From AC-32 sp038237925 (GTDB lineage Bacteria > Actinomycetota > Thermoleophilia > Gaiellales > Gaiellaceae): a stretch of DNA of 64,000 nucleotides. This document shows, piece after piece, positions 16,249 to 25,039 of this stretch. Below the pieces are notes generated by a model that searched no databases, was not told where the DNA came from, and was given only the letters and a program-made list of their open reading frames with translations. The translations under genes were made by a program, and so were the position numbers. How positions within the stretch are numbered: position 1 is the first letter of the stretch; every line of letters starts with the position of its first letter. The DNA is taken from NCBI GenBank assembly GCA_038237925.1, contig JBBRYF010000002.1, forward strand, positions 62,001 through 126,000, given 5' to 3'.

Positions 16249-18150
16249 TCAGCCGGAGAGTGTCTTGCCCGAGAGGGTGTCCTCGTCGACCGCCGAGGGC
16301 GCGCGGACGTGGCGTGGGGCCCGCATCATCAACGAGAGGCGAGAAACGACCTCGAGCGTCTCGCCGCCGCGCACGAGGCGCTCGAGCTCGGTGAGCTCGT
16401 CCTGGAGCCACACCGAGTCGACGATCGGGCCGCTCACGCGCATGATCTTGGGGTGCTGCGTGGGCACCGCCGTCTCGCCCGCGCCCCACAGCTCCTCGTG
16501 GAGCTTCTCGCCCGGGCGCGTCCCGACGACCTGGACGTCGATGTCGCGCTCCGGGTCTTTGCCGGAGAGCCGGATCATCTGCATCGCCAGGTCCATGATC
16601 CGCACCGGCTCGCCCATGTCCAGCACGAAGACGTCGCCGCGCCCGCCGATCGCGCCGGCCTGGACGACCAGCGAGGCTGCCTCGGGGATCGTCATGAAGT
16701 AGCGGGTCATCTCCGGGTGCGTCAGGGTCACCGGCCCGCCCTTGGCGATCTGGCGGCGGAAGATCGGGATCACGCTGCCCGAGGACCCGAGCACGTTGCC
16801 GAACCGCACCGCCACGAAGCGCGTCGCGATGTCGTCGCGGGCGCCGTAGGCCTCGACGATCCACTCGCAGAGCGCCTTCGACTGGCCCATCACCGTCTTC
16901 GCGTTGACGGCCTTGTCGGTCGAGACGAGCACGAAGCGCTCGGTTCCATGCTCGACCGCGATCTCAGCCAGGACGCGCGTGGCAAGCGGGTTGTTACGGA
17001 CGGACTCGAGCGGGTTCGCCTCCATCAGCGGCACGTGCTTGTAGGCCGCGGCATGGAAGACGACGGCGGGCCGGTAGCGGTCGAAGATTTGACGCATCTT
17101 CGTCCGGCTCCTGCAGTCGGCGAGGACCGGGATCGCAGCCGCGAAGCCGCGCTCGTCGACGAGCTCGCGCTCGATCTCGAAGAGCGCCGTCTCGCCTTGG
17201 TCGACGAGGATCAGCCGCTGCGGGCCGACGCGCGCGATCTGGCGGCAGAGCTCGGAGCCGATCGAGCCGCCGGCTCCCGTGATCAGCACGGTCGCGTTCT
17301 TCAGGTACCCAGCGGTCGACTCCAAGTCGACCTCGACCGGCTCGCGGCCGAGCACGTCCTCGACCTGCACGGGACGGATCTGCGTGGCGAGAGCGCTCTC
17401 GCCGGCGATCAGCTCGTAGAGGCCGGGCAGCGTCTTCACCGGCACGTTGCTCTCGCGCGTGACGTTGACGATCCGCTGCCGCATCTCGCCGGAGGCGGAC
17501 GGGATCGCGAGGATGACCTCGTCGGGCCGGTTGTCGCGCAGGATGTGCCGCAGGTCGTCGGTCGTGCCGAGCACGCGCACGCCGTGGATGCGCAGGTTCT
17601 TCTTGCGCGGGTCGTCGTCGATCAGCCCGATCGGCGTGTAGCCGAGCTGCCGGTTGCGCTGCATCTCGCGGATCACGAGCTGGCCCGCGTCGCCGCCGCC
17701 GACGATCAGCACTTCCTTGCCGCGCGCGACGAGGCCGCTTGTTCCCGGCCGTTCGATCACGCTGCGCGCGAGCAGGCGGCTTCCCGCCACGAACCCGAGC
17801 AGCAGCAGCCAGTCCATGACCGCGACCGAACGCGGCAGCCGCACCTGCGCGACCGGCGAGAAGAAGTAGACGGTCAGCCCGGCGACGAGCGAGGCGGCCG
17901 TGACGCCGCGCATCGCCGACCACATGTCGCGGATCGAGACGTAGCGCCACCAGCGGTCGTAGAAGCGGAAGAGGACGAACACGACGAGCTTGATCGCTAC
18001 GACGATCAGGATCGTGCGGCGGAAGAGCGTGTCGTAGTAGCGCGGAACGCCGTGGTCGAAGCGGAGCTCGAAGGCGAGCCACCATGCGAGCGCGATCAGG
18101 CCCGCGTCGGCGACGAGCTGCCAGATCCGGTGTCGATTGATCGGGATCAC
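16249..18150 (-). CDS. CapD/FlaA1-type nucleotide-sugar epimerase/dehydratase, membrane form
   Basis: 633 aa. Four N-terminal membrane helices (about residues 8-115), a first Rossmann segment (VLIVGGGDAGQLVIREM), then a catalytic SDR domain with TGAGGSIGSELCRQ, HAAAYKHVPLMEANP and VSTDKAVN motifs. Members such as PglF and CapD make UDP-4-keto-6-deoxy-sugars. The GTG at 18150 overlaps the aminotransferase stop by 4 nt (GTGA). Together the two would produce an amino-deoxy sugar nucleotide for surface glycans. Confidence 0.92.
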   Translation of the reverse strand: MIPINRHRIWQLVADAGLIALAWWLAFELRFDHGVPRYYDTLFRRTILIVVAIKLVVFVLFRFYDRWWRYVSIRDMWSAMRGVTAASLVAGLTVYFFSPVAQVRLPRSVAVMDWLLLLGFVAGSRLLARSVIERPGTSGLVARGKEVLIVGGGDAGQLVIREMQRNRQLGYTPIGLIDDDPRKKNLRIHGVRVLGTTDDLRHILRDNRPDEVILAIPSASGEMRQRIVNVTRESNVPVKTLPGLYELIAGESALATQIRPVQVEDVLGREPVEVDLESTAGYLKNATVLITGAGGSIGSELCRQIARVGPQRLILVDQGETALFEIERELVDERGFAAAIPVLADCRSRTKMRQIFDRYRPAVVFHAAAYKHVPLMEANPLESVRNNPLATRVLAEIAVEHGTERFVLVSTDKAVNAKTVMGQSKALCEWIVEAYGARDDIATRFVAVRFGNVLGSSGSVIPIFRRQIAKGGPVTLTHPEMTRYFMTIPEAASLVVQAGAIGGRGDVFVLDMGEPVRIMDLAMQMIRLSGKDPERDIDVQVVGTRPGEKLHEELWGAGETAVPTQHPKIMRVSGPIVDSVWLQDELTELERLVRGGETLEVVSRLSLMMRAPRHVRAPSAVDEDTLSGKTLSG

Positions 18151-19232
18151 GCGCGCACCGCCGCGGCTTCGCGGATCACGCTCACCACCCGCTCCTGCGT
18201 GTCGGCCGGGATGCCGGCCCACATCGGCAGGGCGAGGTTCTCCGCGGCGGCCTTCTCCGTTTCCGGGAGAGCGCCTTCCTTCCAGCCGAGATAGCGCAGC
18301 GCCGGCTGGAGGTGGAGCGGAACCACGTAGTACGCCGCGTTGCCGATCCTTGCGACGGAGAGGGCCTCGCGAAAGCGGTCGCGCTCGGGCGAGCGGACGA
18401 CGTACATGTGGTAGACGTGGCCCGGCTCGTCGGGCGGGAGCTCGCAGAGCTCGCCGAGGCCCAGCTCCTCGTAGCGCGCAGCAGCCTCGCGACGCGAGCG
18501 GTTCCAGCCGTCGAGCTCGCCGAGGAAGAGCCGCAGCACAGCGGCCTGCAGCTCGTCGAGGCGCGAGTTGTAGCCGACGGCCTCGAAGTTCTTCTTCTCG
18601 CGCGAGCCGTGGAAGCGCAGCAGCGCGATCCGGTCGGCGAGCGCCTCGTCGGTCGCCGCGACCAGGCCGCCGTCGCCGAGCGCGAACAGGTTCTTGGTCG
18701 GGAAGAAGCTGAAGGTCGAGAGCGCGCCGACCTTGGCCACGCCCTCGGCGCCGAACGCCTGGGCGGCGTCCTCGACGATTGGGATCCCAAGCTTCTGAAG
18801 CTCGCCGAGCGGCATCACGCGGCCGAAGAGGTGCACCGGCATCAGCGCGCGGGTGCGGTCGGTGACGCGCGCGGCAACGTCCTCCGGGTCGAGGTTGAGC
18901 GTGTCCGGGTCGATGTCGGCGAAGACCGGGGTGGCGCCGCGCCGTGCGATCGACTCGGCGGTGGCGTAGAAGGTGAACGAAGGACAGATCACCTCATCGC
19001 CGGGACCGATCTCCATCGCGTCGAGCGCGAGCACGAGCGCGTCGGTGCCGTTCGCGACGCCGATCGAGCTCGGCACGCCGAGGTAGGCGGCTGCTTCGGC
19101 CTCGAAGGCCCGCACGTTGGGGCCAAGAATGAAGGTGCCCGAATCGAGTACCTCGTGCATCCGCTCCATGATCTGCGGAATCAGGCGCTCGTACTGCGCC
19201 TTGACGTCTACGAGGGGGATCTCAGAGCTCAT
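18147..19232 (-). CDS. DegT/DnrJ/EryC1 family sugar aminotransferase
   Basis: 361 aa PLP enzyme. MSSEIPLVDVKAQYERL is the standard start; VANGTDALVLAL binds phosphate of PLP, and FFPTKNL carries the Schiff-base lysine at about residue 180. It would aminate a 4-keto (or 3-keto) sugar nucleotide made by the CapD-type enzyme encoded directly downstream. The protein is full length for the family. Its upstream region is an unusually structured intergenic element. Confidence 0.92.
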   Translation of the reverse strand: MSSEIPLVDVKAQYERLIPQIMERMHEVLDSGTFILGPNVRAFEAEAAAYLGVPSSIGVANGTDALVLALDAMEIGPGDEVICPSFTFYATAESIARRGATPVFADIDPDTLNLDPEDVAARVTDRTRALMPVHLFGRVMPLGELQKLGIPIVEDAAQAFGAEGVAKVGALSTFSFFPTKNLFALGDGGLVAATDEALADRIALLRFHGSREKKNFEAVGYNSRLDELQAAVLRLFLGELDGWNRSRREAAARYEELGLGELCELPPDEPGHVYHMYVVRSPERDRFREALSVARIGNAAYYVVPLHLQPALRYLGWKEGALPETEKAAAENLALPMWAGIPADTQERVVSVIREAAAVRA

Positions 19233-19250
19233 TGCGGATCGATGCTTTGT

Positions 19251-19379
19251 TCCCGGGGTGCGATGGGTGGCGTGTGGCAAGGATGCAGGGAGTACTCGTA
19301 GCCGGAGGCTACGAGTACGACTGAGGACGCAGACCACGCGCCGCGCAGCGCGGCCCGGGGACACAAGGCGTCGGTCTGC
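19251..19379. repeat. Structured intergenic element with hairpins
   Basis: Holds a perfect 12-bp hairpin (GTACTCGTAGCC 19292-19303, loop GGA, GGCTACGAGTAC 19307-19318), then GCAGACC (19329-19335) pairing with GGTCTGC (19373-19379) around an inner GCCGCGC/GCGCGGC stem. The first 47 nt (19251-19297) match 50469-50515 at 36 of 47 positions by hand alignment. It forms the 5' region of the minus-strand aminotransferase gene. Confidence 0.6.
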
Positions 19380-19388
19380 AATGGGCTC

Positions 19389-20039
19389 TTAAGCACGGGA
19401 TTTCAGTCTAGATGAGGCTAGTCGAGCTACCAGGTACAGCACGAGCAGCGCGGCTCCTGCCTCGAGGGCGATGTCGAACGCGTGGTGGAAGTGCTCGTAG
19501 TTGCTTCCGAAGGCCCAGCCGACGCCGGCCAGCGCGAAGGCCCAGATCGCCGATCCGATCGCCGTCAGCACGAGATACGGCCAGAACGGCATCTCGAAGA
19601 CCCCGGCCGGAATCGACACGAACGAGCGGACGACCGGCGTGATCCGGCCGAGCAGCACCGCCCAGCGGTCGTGGCGCTCGAACCAGCGCTCCGCGCGCTC
19701 CAACTGCTCCGGACCGAGGTGGAACAGCCGTCCGCGCCGCTCGACGAAAGGCCTGCCGCCGTAGCGGCCGATGCCCCAGCCGACGATCGAGCCGAGGACG
19801 TAGCCGATCGTCCCGGCGAGCGCCATCGTCACGAAGGCTCCGGTGCCCGAGCCGATCCGGTGGCCGAACAGCACGACGTGCTGTGAGGCCAACGCACCCG
19901 AGGCGAGCGCGCCCGCGTAGACCATCACCAGCTCGCTCGCGGCCGGGAAGACCGCGTCGAGCGCCATCAAGGCGAAAACCGCGTAGACCCCGTGGTTCCC
20001 GACGAAGGACGTGACGGAGCCGGAAATCGACGCGACCAC
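19389..20039 (-). CDS. DedA family membrane protein
   Basis: 216 aa with about five membrane segments and the DedA signature: GSIVGWGIGRYGGRPFVERRGR, ERWFERHDRWAVLLGRITPVVRSFVSIPAGVFEMPFWPYL. DedA proteins recycle undecaprenyl phosphate or move other lipid carriers across the membrane; related SNARE-associated naming is historical. This function fits the adjoining glycan genes. GTG start at 20039 has a leaderless-type promoter. Confidence 0.92.
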   Translation of the reverse strand: MVASISGSVTSFVGNHGVYAVFALMALDAVFPAASELVMVYAGALASGALASQHVVLFGHRIGSGTGAFVTMALAGTIGYVLGSIVGWGIGRYGGRPFVERRGRLFHLGPEQLERAERWFERHDRWAVLLGRITPVVRSFVSIPAGVFEMPFWPYLVLTAIGSAIWAFALAGVGWAFGSNYEHFHHAFDIALEAGAALLVLYLVARLASSRLKSRA

Positions 20040-20051
20040 CGGCCGAGTCTA
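20040..20051 (-). promoter_or_regulatory. Leaderless-type -10 box before dedA-like gene
   Basis: TAGACT (20051-20046 on the minus strand) lies 6 nt before the GTG at 20039. Confidence 0.5.
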
Positions 20052-20059
20052 CGTGGCCC

Positions 20060-21802
20060 TCAGCGGCGGATGACGAACGCCTGGTTCAGGTCGACCGGCC
20101 CGTACGCGTTCTGGGCGAAGACCTTGAAGACGTAGGTGCCCCGGTAGACGAGCCGCCCGTTCTGGAAGCGTCCGCTCCAGGCGATCGCCCTCGTGCCGGC
20201 CGGGAGGTTCCGGGTCGGCAGGCGACGGATGAGGATGCCGCGGGTCGTCCAGACGGACGGCGTCACGCGAGCCGGATAGGCGAGCTTGAAGTGTGCGACC
20301 ACGGCCGTTCGGGTTCGCTTGCGGAGCTTGACCGAGCGCGGCGCCACGCGCATGTAGCCGAGCGTGTCGTTCAGCCAGAACGCACGCTCCACGGACGATT
20401 CGTGCCCTTGGTTGTCGGTCGCCGAGATGACCCAGCGCCAGCGCCCGAGCGGGTCATCCTGCGTCAGCCGGTGGGTGCTCGAGGGCCAGGCAAACGTGTA
20501 GATCCCCGGCTGCCGCGTCCCCGTGTCGGTGAAGGCGGTCGCTCCGCCGGGCCCGACCAGGCTCGCGGTCACGGTCGAGGGCTGGACGACCTTGTAGGAG
20601 AGCTGCTGCTTCTCGGCGATCCCGTCGCCGTTCGGGGAGACGACCGACAGGGCCGGCGGCGGTGCGTAAACGCCCGTGTAGAGGACCGCCAGCGTCTCGG
20701 CGACCGGCCGCTCTCCGCCGGGGTCGGACGGGCGGTTTAGCAGCTTGCCGTCGAACGCGAGCGTCGTCGAGCCGCCGGCGTCGAGCGCCGACCCGGTCAC
20801 GGCGCCGAGACGGACGAGCGCCTGCGCCAGCTCCCAGTTCGTCGCGCCGACGCTGTACCCGCGGCGGCGGCCGTCGACGGCCAGGAGGATGATCTTGCCG
20901 TCCCGGCGCTGCCCCACCGCCGTGCGCGGGTTGCGCGGCCCGAGCTGCGTCGGCAGGAAGTCCTCGCCGGCGGTCCACACCGGCTTGCCGTTCCGGACGA
21001 TCAGCGGCCCGCCTCCGAGCGCTTCGGTCACGCCGCTCGCGAGCCAATCGGGCGAGAGGATCAGGCGCGTCACGACCGGCGTGCCGGCGATCGCTTCCTG
21101 CTGGAGCTTCGCGACCTGCGAGCCGCGTGCCAAGAGCACCGCGCCGTTCAGCGGGATCGGCGTCCCGCCGCCTGTGTGCTGCACCGACACGACGCCGCTC
21201 AGCTCGCTGCCGGGAACGGCCGGCGGGAACGACTGTATGACCGCCTCGACAACGCCCGGGATCCTCGGAGTCGCCGCGCCCCACGCGGGCGTGAAGAGCG
21301 AGGTGCCGTCGGCGCGCGGCGGCTGGTTCAGCCCTGTCAGCGGCCTGCGCTGGCCGAGCCCCTGCCAGTAGCCGTAAAACGACACCCGCTGCACGTTCAA
21401 TGTGCCGTCGCCGGTGATGCCGATGCTCGAGCGGAACCGGTACGGCTGGCTCTTCAGGACGCGGTTCTGCATCAACATCCCGGAGGGATGGCCGTCCTTG
21501 AAGTTGAAAAGGTCCCCGTTGACGCCGACGACCGTCGCCGAGTCCGAAACGCTCTTCTCCATCGAGGTGACGCGGTCTTTGCCGAGGATCGTCCCGTTCG
21601 AGAGCAGCGGCGCGAGCCGGTACAAGCCGCCCGGGCGCGGAGCCGTGATCACGTGCATCACGACCGGCCCGTGCGCGGTGAACTGCACCGTGCGTGAATA
21701 GCTCACGTTCGGCATCAGCACCTGTGACCCGGCAGACGCAGACCCCGTGAACGCGGCGGCGAGGCTAGCCAGCAGGGCTCCGATGAGGACTCGGCGGAGC
21801 AC
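20060..21802 (-). CDS. Secreted phosphodiester glycosidase (NAGPA-like) with C-terminal Ig-like domain
   Basis: 580 aa. A Sec signal peptide (residues 1 to about 24, ending SASA) is followed by a NAGPA/phosphodiester-glycosidase domain: VVGVNGDLFN, GGGPLIVRNG, NPRTAVGQRRDGKIILLAVDGRR and SALDAGGSTTLAFDG. The last 200 residues contain a FlgD-like or Ig-like repeat (LSVVSPNGDGIAEKQQL). Likely acts outside the cell on cell-wall or teichoic-type phosphodiester sugars. GTG start at 21802. Confidence 0.87.
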   Translation of the reverse strand: MLRRVLIGALLASLAAAFTGSASAGSQVLMPNVSYSRTVQFTAHGPVVMHVITAPRPGGLYRLAPLLSNGTILGKDRVTSMEKSVSDSATVVGVNGDLFNFKDGHPSGMLMQNRVLKSQPYRFRSSIGITGDGTLNVQRVSFYGYWQGLGQRRPLTGLNQPPRADGTSLFTPAWGAATPRIPGVVEAVIQSFPPAVPGSELSGVVSVQHTGGGTPIPLNGAVLLARGSQVAKLQQEAIAGTPVVTRLILSPDWLASGVTEALGGGPLIVRNGKPVWTAGEDFLPTQLGPRNPRTAVGQRRDGKIILLAVDGRRRGYSVGATNWELAQALVRLGAVTGSALDAGGSTTLAFDGKLLNRPSDPGGERPVAETLAVLYTGVYAPPPALSVVSPNGDGIAEKQQLSYKVVQPSTVTASLVGPGGATAFTDTGTRQPGIYTFAWPSSTHRLTQDDPLGRWRWVISATDNQGHESSVERAFWLNDTLGYMRVAPRSVKLRKRTRTAVVAHFKLAYPARVTPSVWTTRGILIRRLPTRNLPAGTRAIAWSGRFQNGRLVYRGTYVFKVFAQNAYGPVDLNQAFVIRR

Positions 21803-21895
21803 GACCCGCGGATCACCGTAGCGGAAGGTTCGAGCGGACGTCCAACGGCGGCCGATGAAGTTTTCGTAAAGCCGCCGCGGGGCCGCTCATGGAGA

Positions 21896-21908
21896 TAGGT
21901 TCCATACC
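21896..21908 (+). promoter_or_regulatory. Leaderless-type -10 box before radical SAM gene
   Basis: TAGGTT lies 7 nt before the GTG at 21909; no ribosome-binding site precedes the start. Confidence 0.5.
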
Positions 21909-23213
21909 GTGAGCGCAGCCGTCGGCACCCGTACCGGCTTGCTCGAGGAGCTGATCGGGCGGTACTCGCAGATCCCTCCCGAGGCGGTCCTGAAGGAAGA
22001 CCTGCTGCGCACCGGGATCGCCTTCGACGACACCGCGCTGACCGAGAATCTCGAAGGCGGCGTCAAGCCGAAGTCCTACTTCATCTTCTCGTTCGACCAG
22101 AAGCCGCTCGCCGAGCTCGGCGCCGCCGCCACGCAACGGCCGCCCGAGGAGCTCGCGCTGAGCGGCGGGCCGTTCGAGCTGCGCCGGACGATCGTCTCGG
22201 TGCGCGTCAACCCTGACTCGCCATACCGCGTCGGCCGCACCGAGGGCCTGCTCGTCCTGTCGCTCGAAGGGAGCGAGCTGGCCGCTGTCGAGCTGCCGCC
22301 GATGCCCGAGTACTACCGCCACGAGCTCGCCAACGGCAAGACCGTGATGGAGACGGCGCCCACGATCCAGTGGGGCTACCTGATCTACCTGACAGTGCTG
22401 CGGCTGTGCCAGTACTTCGGCGCGAACGAGGAGTGCGGCTTCTGCGACATCAACCACAACTGGCGCCAGCACAAGCAGGCCGGGCGGCCGTACACCGGCG
22501 TAAAGCCGGTCGAGGACGTGCTCGAAGCGCTCGCGCTGATCGAGCGCTACGACGGCGGCGCAAGCCACGCGTACACGCTCACGGGCGGCTCCGTCACGTC
22601 GACGGTCGACGGGCTCGCGGAGGCGGACTTCTACGGCCGCTACGCACAGGCGATCGAGGAGCGCTTCCCCGGCCGCTGGATCGGCAAGGTGGTCGCGCAG
22701 GCGCTGCCGAAGGCCGACGCGCAGCGCTTCAAGGACTACGGGATCTCGATCTACCACCCGAACTACGAGGTCTGGGACAAGCGCCTCTTCGAGATTATCT
22801 CCCCAGGCAAGGAGCGCTACGTCGGCCGCGAGGAGTGGCACAGGCGGATCCTCGACGCGGCTGACGTCTTCGGCCCGCGCTACGTGATCCCGAACTTCGT
22901 CGCGGGAGTGGAGATGGCGCGGCCGTTCGGCTTCGCCACGATCGACAAGGCGATCGCGAGCACGACCGAGGGGCTCGACTACTTCATGAGCCGCGGGGTG
23001 ACACCGCGCTTCACGACCTGGTGCCCTGAGCCGACGACGCCACTCGGCCGCGACAACCCGGACGGCGCGCCGCTCGAGTACCACGTGCGGCTGCTCGAGT
23101 CCTACCGCGAGACGCTGGAGCGACACGGCCTGCAGCCGCCGCCGGGCTATGGCGAGCCGGGCCCCGGCCGCGCCGTCTTCTCGGTCAGCTCGTTCATGGA
23201 CGTGCTCGCATGA
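21909..23213 (+). CDS. Radical SAM protein with non-canonical CX8CX2C cluster motif
   Basis: 434 aa. Cysteines at 167, 176 and 179 (LCQYFGANEECGFCDIN) sit in the middle of the protein, after a 160-residue N-terminal domain, and have CX8CX2C spacing instead of CX3CX2C. Downstream motifs (TGGS, VVAQALPKADAQRFKDYGISIYHPNYEVWD, FVAGVEMARPFGF) fit a radical SAM barrel. It overlaps mqnC by 4 nt, so a role in menaquinone synthesis is likely by context. I cannot name its reaction; mqnE is not otherwise seen here. Confidence 0.85.
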   Translation: MSAAVGTRTGLLEELIGRYSQIPPEAVLKEDLLRTGIAFDDTALTENLEGGVKPKSYFIFSFDQKPLAELGAAATQRPPEELALSGGPFELRRTIVSVRVNPDSPYRVGRTEGLLVLSLEGSELAAVELPPMPEYYRHELANGKTVMETAPTIQWGYLIYLTVLRLCQYFGANEECGFCDINHNWRQHKQAGRPYTGVKPVEDVLEALALIERYDGGASHAYTLTGGSVTSTVDGLAEADFYGRYAQAIEERFPGRWIGKVVAQALPKADAQRFKDYGISIYHPNYEVWDKRLFEIISPGKERYVGREEWHRRILDAADVFGPRYVIPNFVAGVEMARPFGFATIDKAIASTTEGLDYFMSRGVTPRFTTWCPEPTTPLGRDNPDGAPLEYHVRLLESYRETLERHGLQPPPGYGEPGPGRAVFSVSSFMDVLA

Positions 23214-24241
23214 ATCGCATCTCGCTCGACGAGGCGCGGACGCTCTGGGAGGAAGCCTCCGACGAGGAGCTGAAGGGGCTCGCGCAGGAGGTGCGCGGCC
23301 GCTACCACGAGCCGAACCACGCGACGTACATGGTGATGCGGATCATCAACTACACGAACGTCTGCGTCGCCCAGTGCGACTACTGCGCCTTCTACGTCCT
23401 GCCGAACCAGGCCGGCGGCTACGTGCTCTCGCGCGAGGACGTGTTCGGGAAGATCGACGACCTCGTCGAGACCGGCGGCGACCTCGTGGCCTTCAACGGC
23501 GGCTTCAACCCGCGGCTGCCGTTGGATTTCTACTGCGACCTCTTCGCCGCGGTGCGAGCGCGGTACGGCGACCGGGTCGAGTTCTACGCGCTCACGATCG
23601 CGGAGTTCGTCTTCCTCGCGGACCGCGCGAAGCTGTCGTACGCCGAGGCCGCGGCGAGGCTGCGCGAGGCCGGTGTCCATTGGATCACGGGCGGCGGCAG
23701 CGAGATCCTCACCGAGGACTTCCGCGCCCGCCACGCCAAGTGGAAGTACACCGTCGCCGACTACTTCGAGGCCCAGCGCGCGATCGTCGAGGCCGGCCTA
23801 CAGACCACGGCGACGATGGTGATCGGCTTCGACGAGACCCTCGACGAGCGGCTCGAGCACCTGCAGCGGACACGCGACTTCCAGGACGAGGGCGGCGGCC
23901 TCTTCTCGTTCCTCTGCTGGACGTACAAGCCGTACGGCACCGCCTTCGGGGGCCGCGAGATCTCGCCGCAGGAGTACTGGCGCTGGATCGCGCTCTCGCG
24001 GATCTTCCTCGACAACGTGAAGCACATCCGCACCTCGGTGCTGACGCAGAACGAGGAGGCGTTCCGCGCGCTCGACTTCGGCGCCGACGACTTCGACCTG
24101 CCGATCGAGGACGAGGTCACCCAGAAGGCCGGCGCGACGATCGATCTCGACCTCGACGCGCTGCTCACCGTGCCGCGCCGGCTCGGCTATGAGGTCGAGT
24201 ACCGGCGAGCCGAGCGGCCTGCCGCATTGACCGCGCCGTAG
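23210..24241 (+). CDS. mqnC: Cyclic dehypoxanthinyl futalosine synthase
   Basis: Radical SAM enzyme that cyclises dehypoxanthine futalosine in the futalosine menaquinone pathway. The 343-aa protein has a canonical CX3CX2C motif at Cys52, Cys56 and Cys59 (NVCVAQCDYCAFY), GGFNPRLPLDFY, ITGGGSEIL and TYKPYGTAFGG segments. MqnC and MqnE are related; the cyclase assignment rests on overall pattern and is fairly secure. Start ATG overlaps the upstream radical SAM gene (ATGA). The cassette array begins soon after its stop. Confidence 0.88.
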   Translation: MNRISLDEARTLWEEASDEELKGLAQEVRGRYHEPNHATYMVMRIINYTNVCVAQCDYCAFYVLPNQAGGYVLSREDVFGKIDDLVETGGDLVAFNGGFNPRLPLDFYCDLFAAVRARYGDRVEFYALTIAEFVFLADRAKLSYAEAAARLREAGVHWITGGGSEILTEDFRARHAKWKYTVADYFEAQRAIVEAGLQTTATMVIGFDETLDERLEHLQRTRDFQDEGGGLFSFLCWTYKPYGTAFGGREISPQEYWRWIALSRIFLDNVKHIRTSVLTQNEEAFRALDFGADDFDLPIEDEVTQKAGATIDLDLDALLTVPRRLGYEVEYRRAERPAALTAP

Positions 24242-24250
24242 CGGCCTCGA

Positions 24251-24373
24251 CTGATCGAGCGCGACGAGATCGTTGCCTTACTCTTCAACGTGAGCGACAT
24301 TGCAGCCACGTTGTCGCGGATCGAAGAGCTCCTGGAGGACGACGGTGAAGCGGAAGAAGCTGACGAAGACTGA
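24251..24373 (+). CDS. Acidic micro-protein, 40 aa
   Basis: The frame reads LIERDEIVALLFNVSDIAATLSR then an acidic tail (EEADED), a sensible amphipathic helix plus acid tail. A TAG lies in frame just upstream (24239), so the start is CTG 24251 or the GTG at 24290, which would give 27 aa. It begins 10 nt after the mqnC stop and its end overlaps the next small gene by 29 nt in another frame. Function unknown. Confidence 0.5.
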   Translation: MIERDEIVALLFNVSDIAATLSRIEELLEDDGEAEEADED

Positions 24374-24485
24374 GCGCGAGCAGCGCATTGAGGATCGCAG
24401 GCGGGTGCTCGAGAATGCCCGGCGCACCCGCGAGCTCGCCGAACGGGCCCAGGCGAAGCTCGACGCGCAGCGCTCCGGCGAGTAG
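24345..24485 (+). CDS. Basic micro-protein, 46 aa
   Basis: GTG 24345 is preceded by GGAGG about 8 nt upstream. The product is a highly charged single helix (KRKKLTKTEREQRIEDRRRV, then AERAQAKLDAQRSGE). It overlaps the acidic micro-protein gene, so the two could be translationally coupled and form an acid-base pair; this is inference. Not recognised. Confidence 0.55.
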   Translation: MKRKKLTKTEREQRIEDRRRVLENARRTRELAERAQAKLDAQRSGE

Positions 24486-24526
24486 CCCACTCCCCTGGGC
24501 CATCTCGCCCTTCGCTGGGCCCTGCT

Positions 24527-24538
24527 TAGACTGCGTGT
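24527..24538 (+). promoter_or_regulatory. Leaderless-type -10 box before NTF2-like gene
   Basis: TAGACT lies 6 nt before the GTG at 24539. Confidence 0.5.
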
Positions 24539-24886
24539 GTGGATGGCAGGGAGGCCGCACAGAGGTGGGCCGAGGTCTGGGGGCGCGGCTGGCGCGAGCA
24601 CGACGCGGACGCCATCGCTGCGCTCTACGCCGATGGTGCGTTCTGGCAGCAGCATCCGTTCCGCGAGCCTGAACCGGGGTATCTCGCCCGCGTGTTCGCG
24701 GAGGAGGAGTCGGCGGTGTGTCAGTTTGGAAGGCCGATCGTCGATGGCGATCAAGCCGCAATTCCCTGGAGCGCCCAGACCAAGCTCGTCGATGGCGGCA
24801 CCGAGGATCTAGCCGGCGTCTCGCTCCTGCGTTTCGGCGGAGACGGGCTCGTCCTCGAGCATCGCGACTTTTTCGTCTCGGGCTAG
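24539..24886 (+). CDS. NTF2-like (SnoaL-type) protein
   Basis: 115 aa cone-shaped NTF2 fold protein: AAQRWAEVWGRGWREHDADAIAALYADGAFWQQHPF, then beta strands ending VSLLRFGGDGLVLEHRDFF. Members bind or turn over small hydrophobic ligands; catalytic residues cannot be assigned. First gene of the proposed cassette array, with its own leaderless-type promoter, followed 100 nt later by the first repeat. Confidence 0.82.
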   Translation: MDGREAAQRWAEVWGRGWREHDADAIAALYADGAFWQQHPFREPEPGYLARVFAEEESAVCQFGRPIVDGDQAAIPWSAQTKLVDGGTEDLAGVSLLRFGGDGLVLEHRDFFVSG

Positions 24887-24985
24887 CAACCGGCCTCGCA
24901 CGGGCATGGCCATGGAGAGTTGGCCACCGCCATGGCGGTTGACCTCGCGAAACGATCCCGCCGTCCCTGAGTCGTACCGCGTTCG

Positions 24986-25011
24986 CCTGGGCCAGTGTGC
25001 GGGAATGTCAC
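24986..25011 (+). repeat. Cassette repeat copy 1
   Basis: Matches the array core at nearly every position (GGCCAGTGTGCGGGAATGT). Flanks CGCCTG and CAGGCG form an outer inverted repeat around it. Confidence 0.75.
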
Positions 25012-25039
25012 TAGAGCGCAGGCGCTACCGTCGGGGCGC

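Noticed and set aside
16207..18294. Long open frame on the plus strand opposite the CapD-type gene
   Set aside because: It is antisense to a clear enzyme gene; its composition (Arg/Asp/Val/His-rich, no domain) is what high-GC third-position bias gives.
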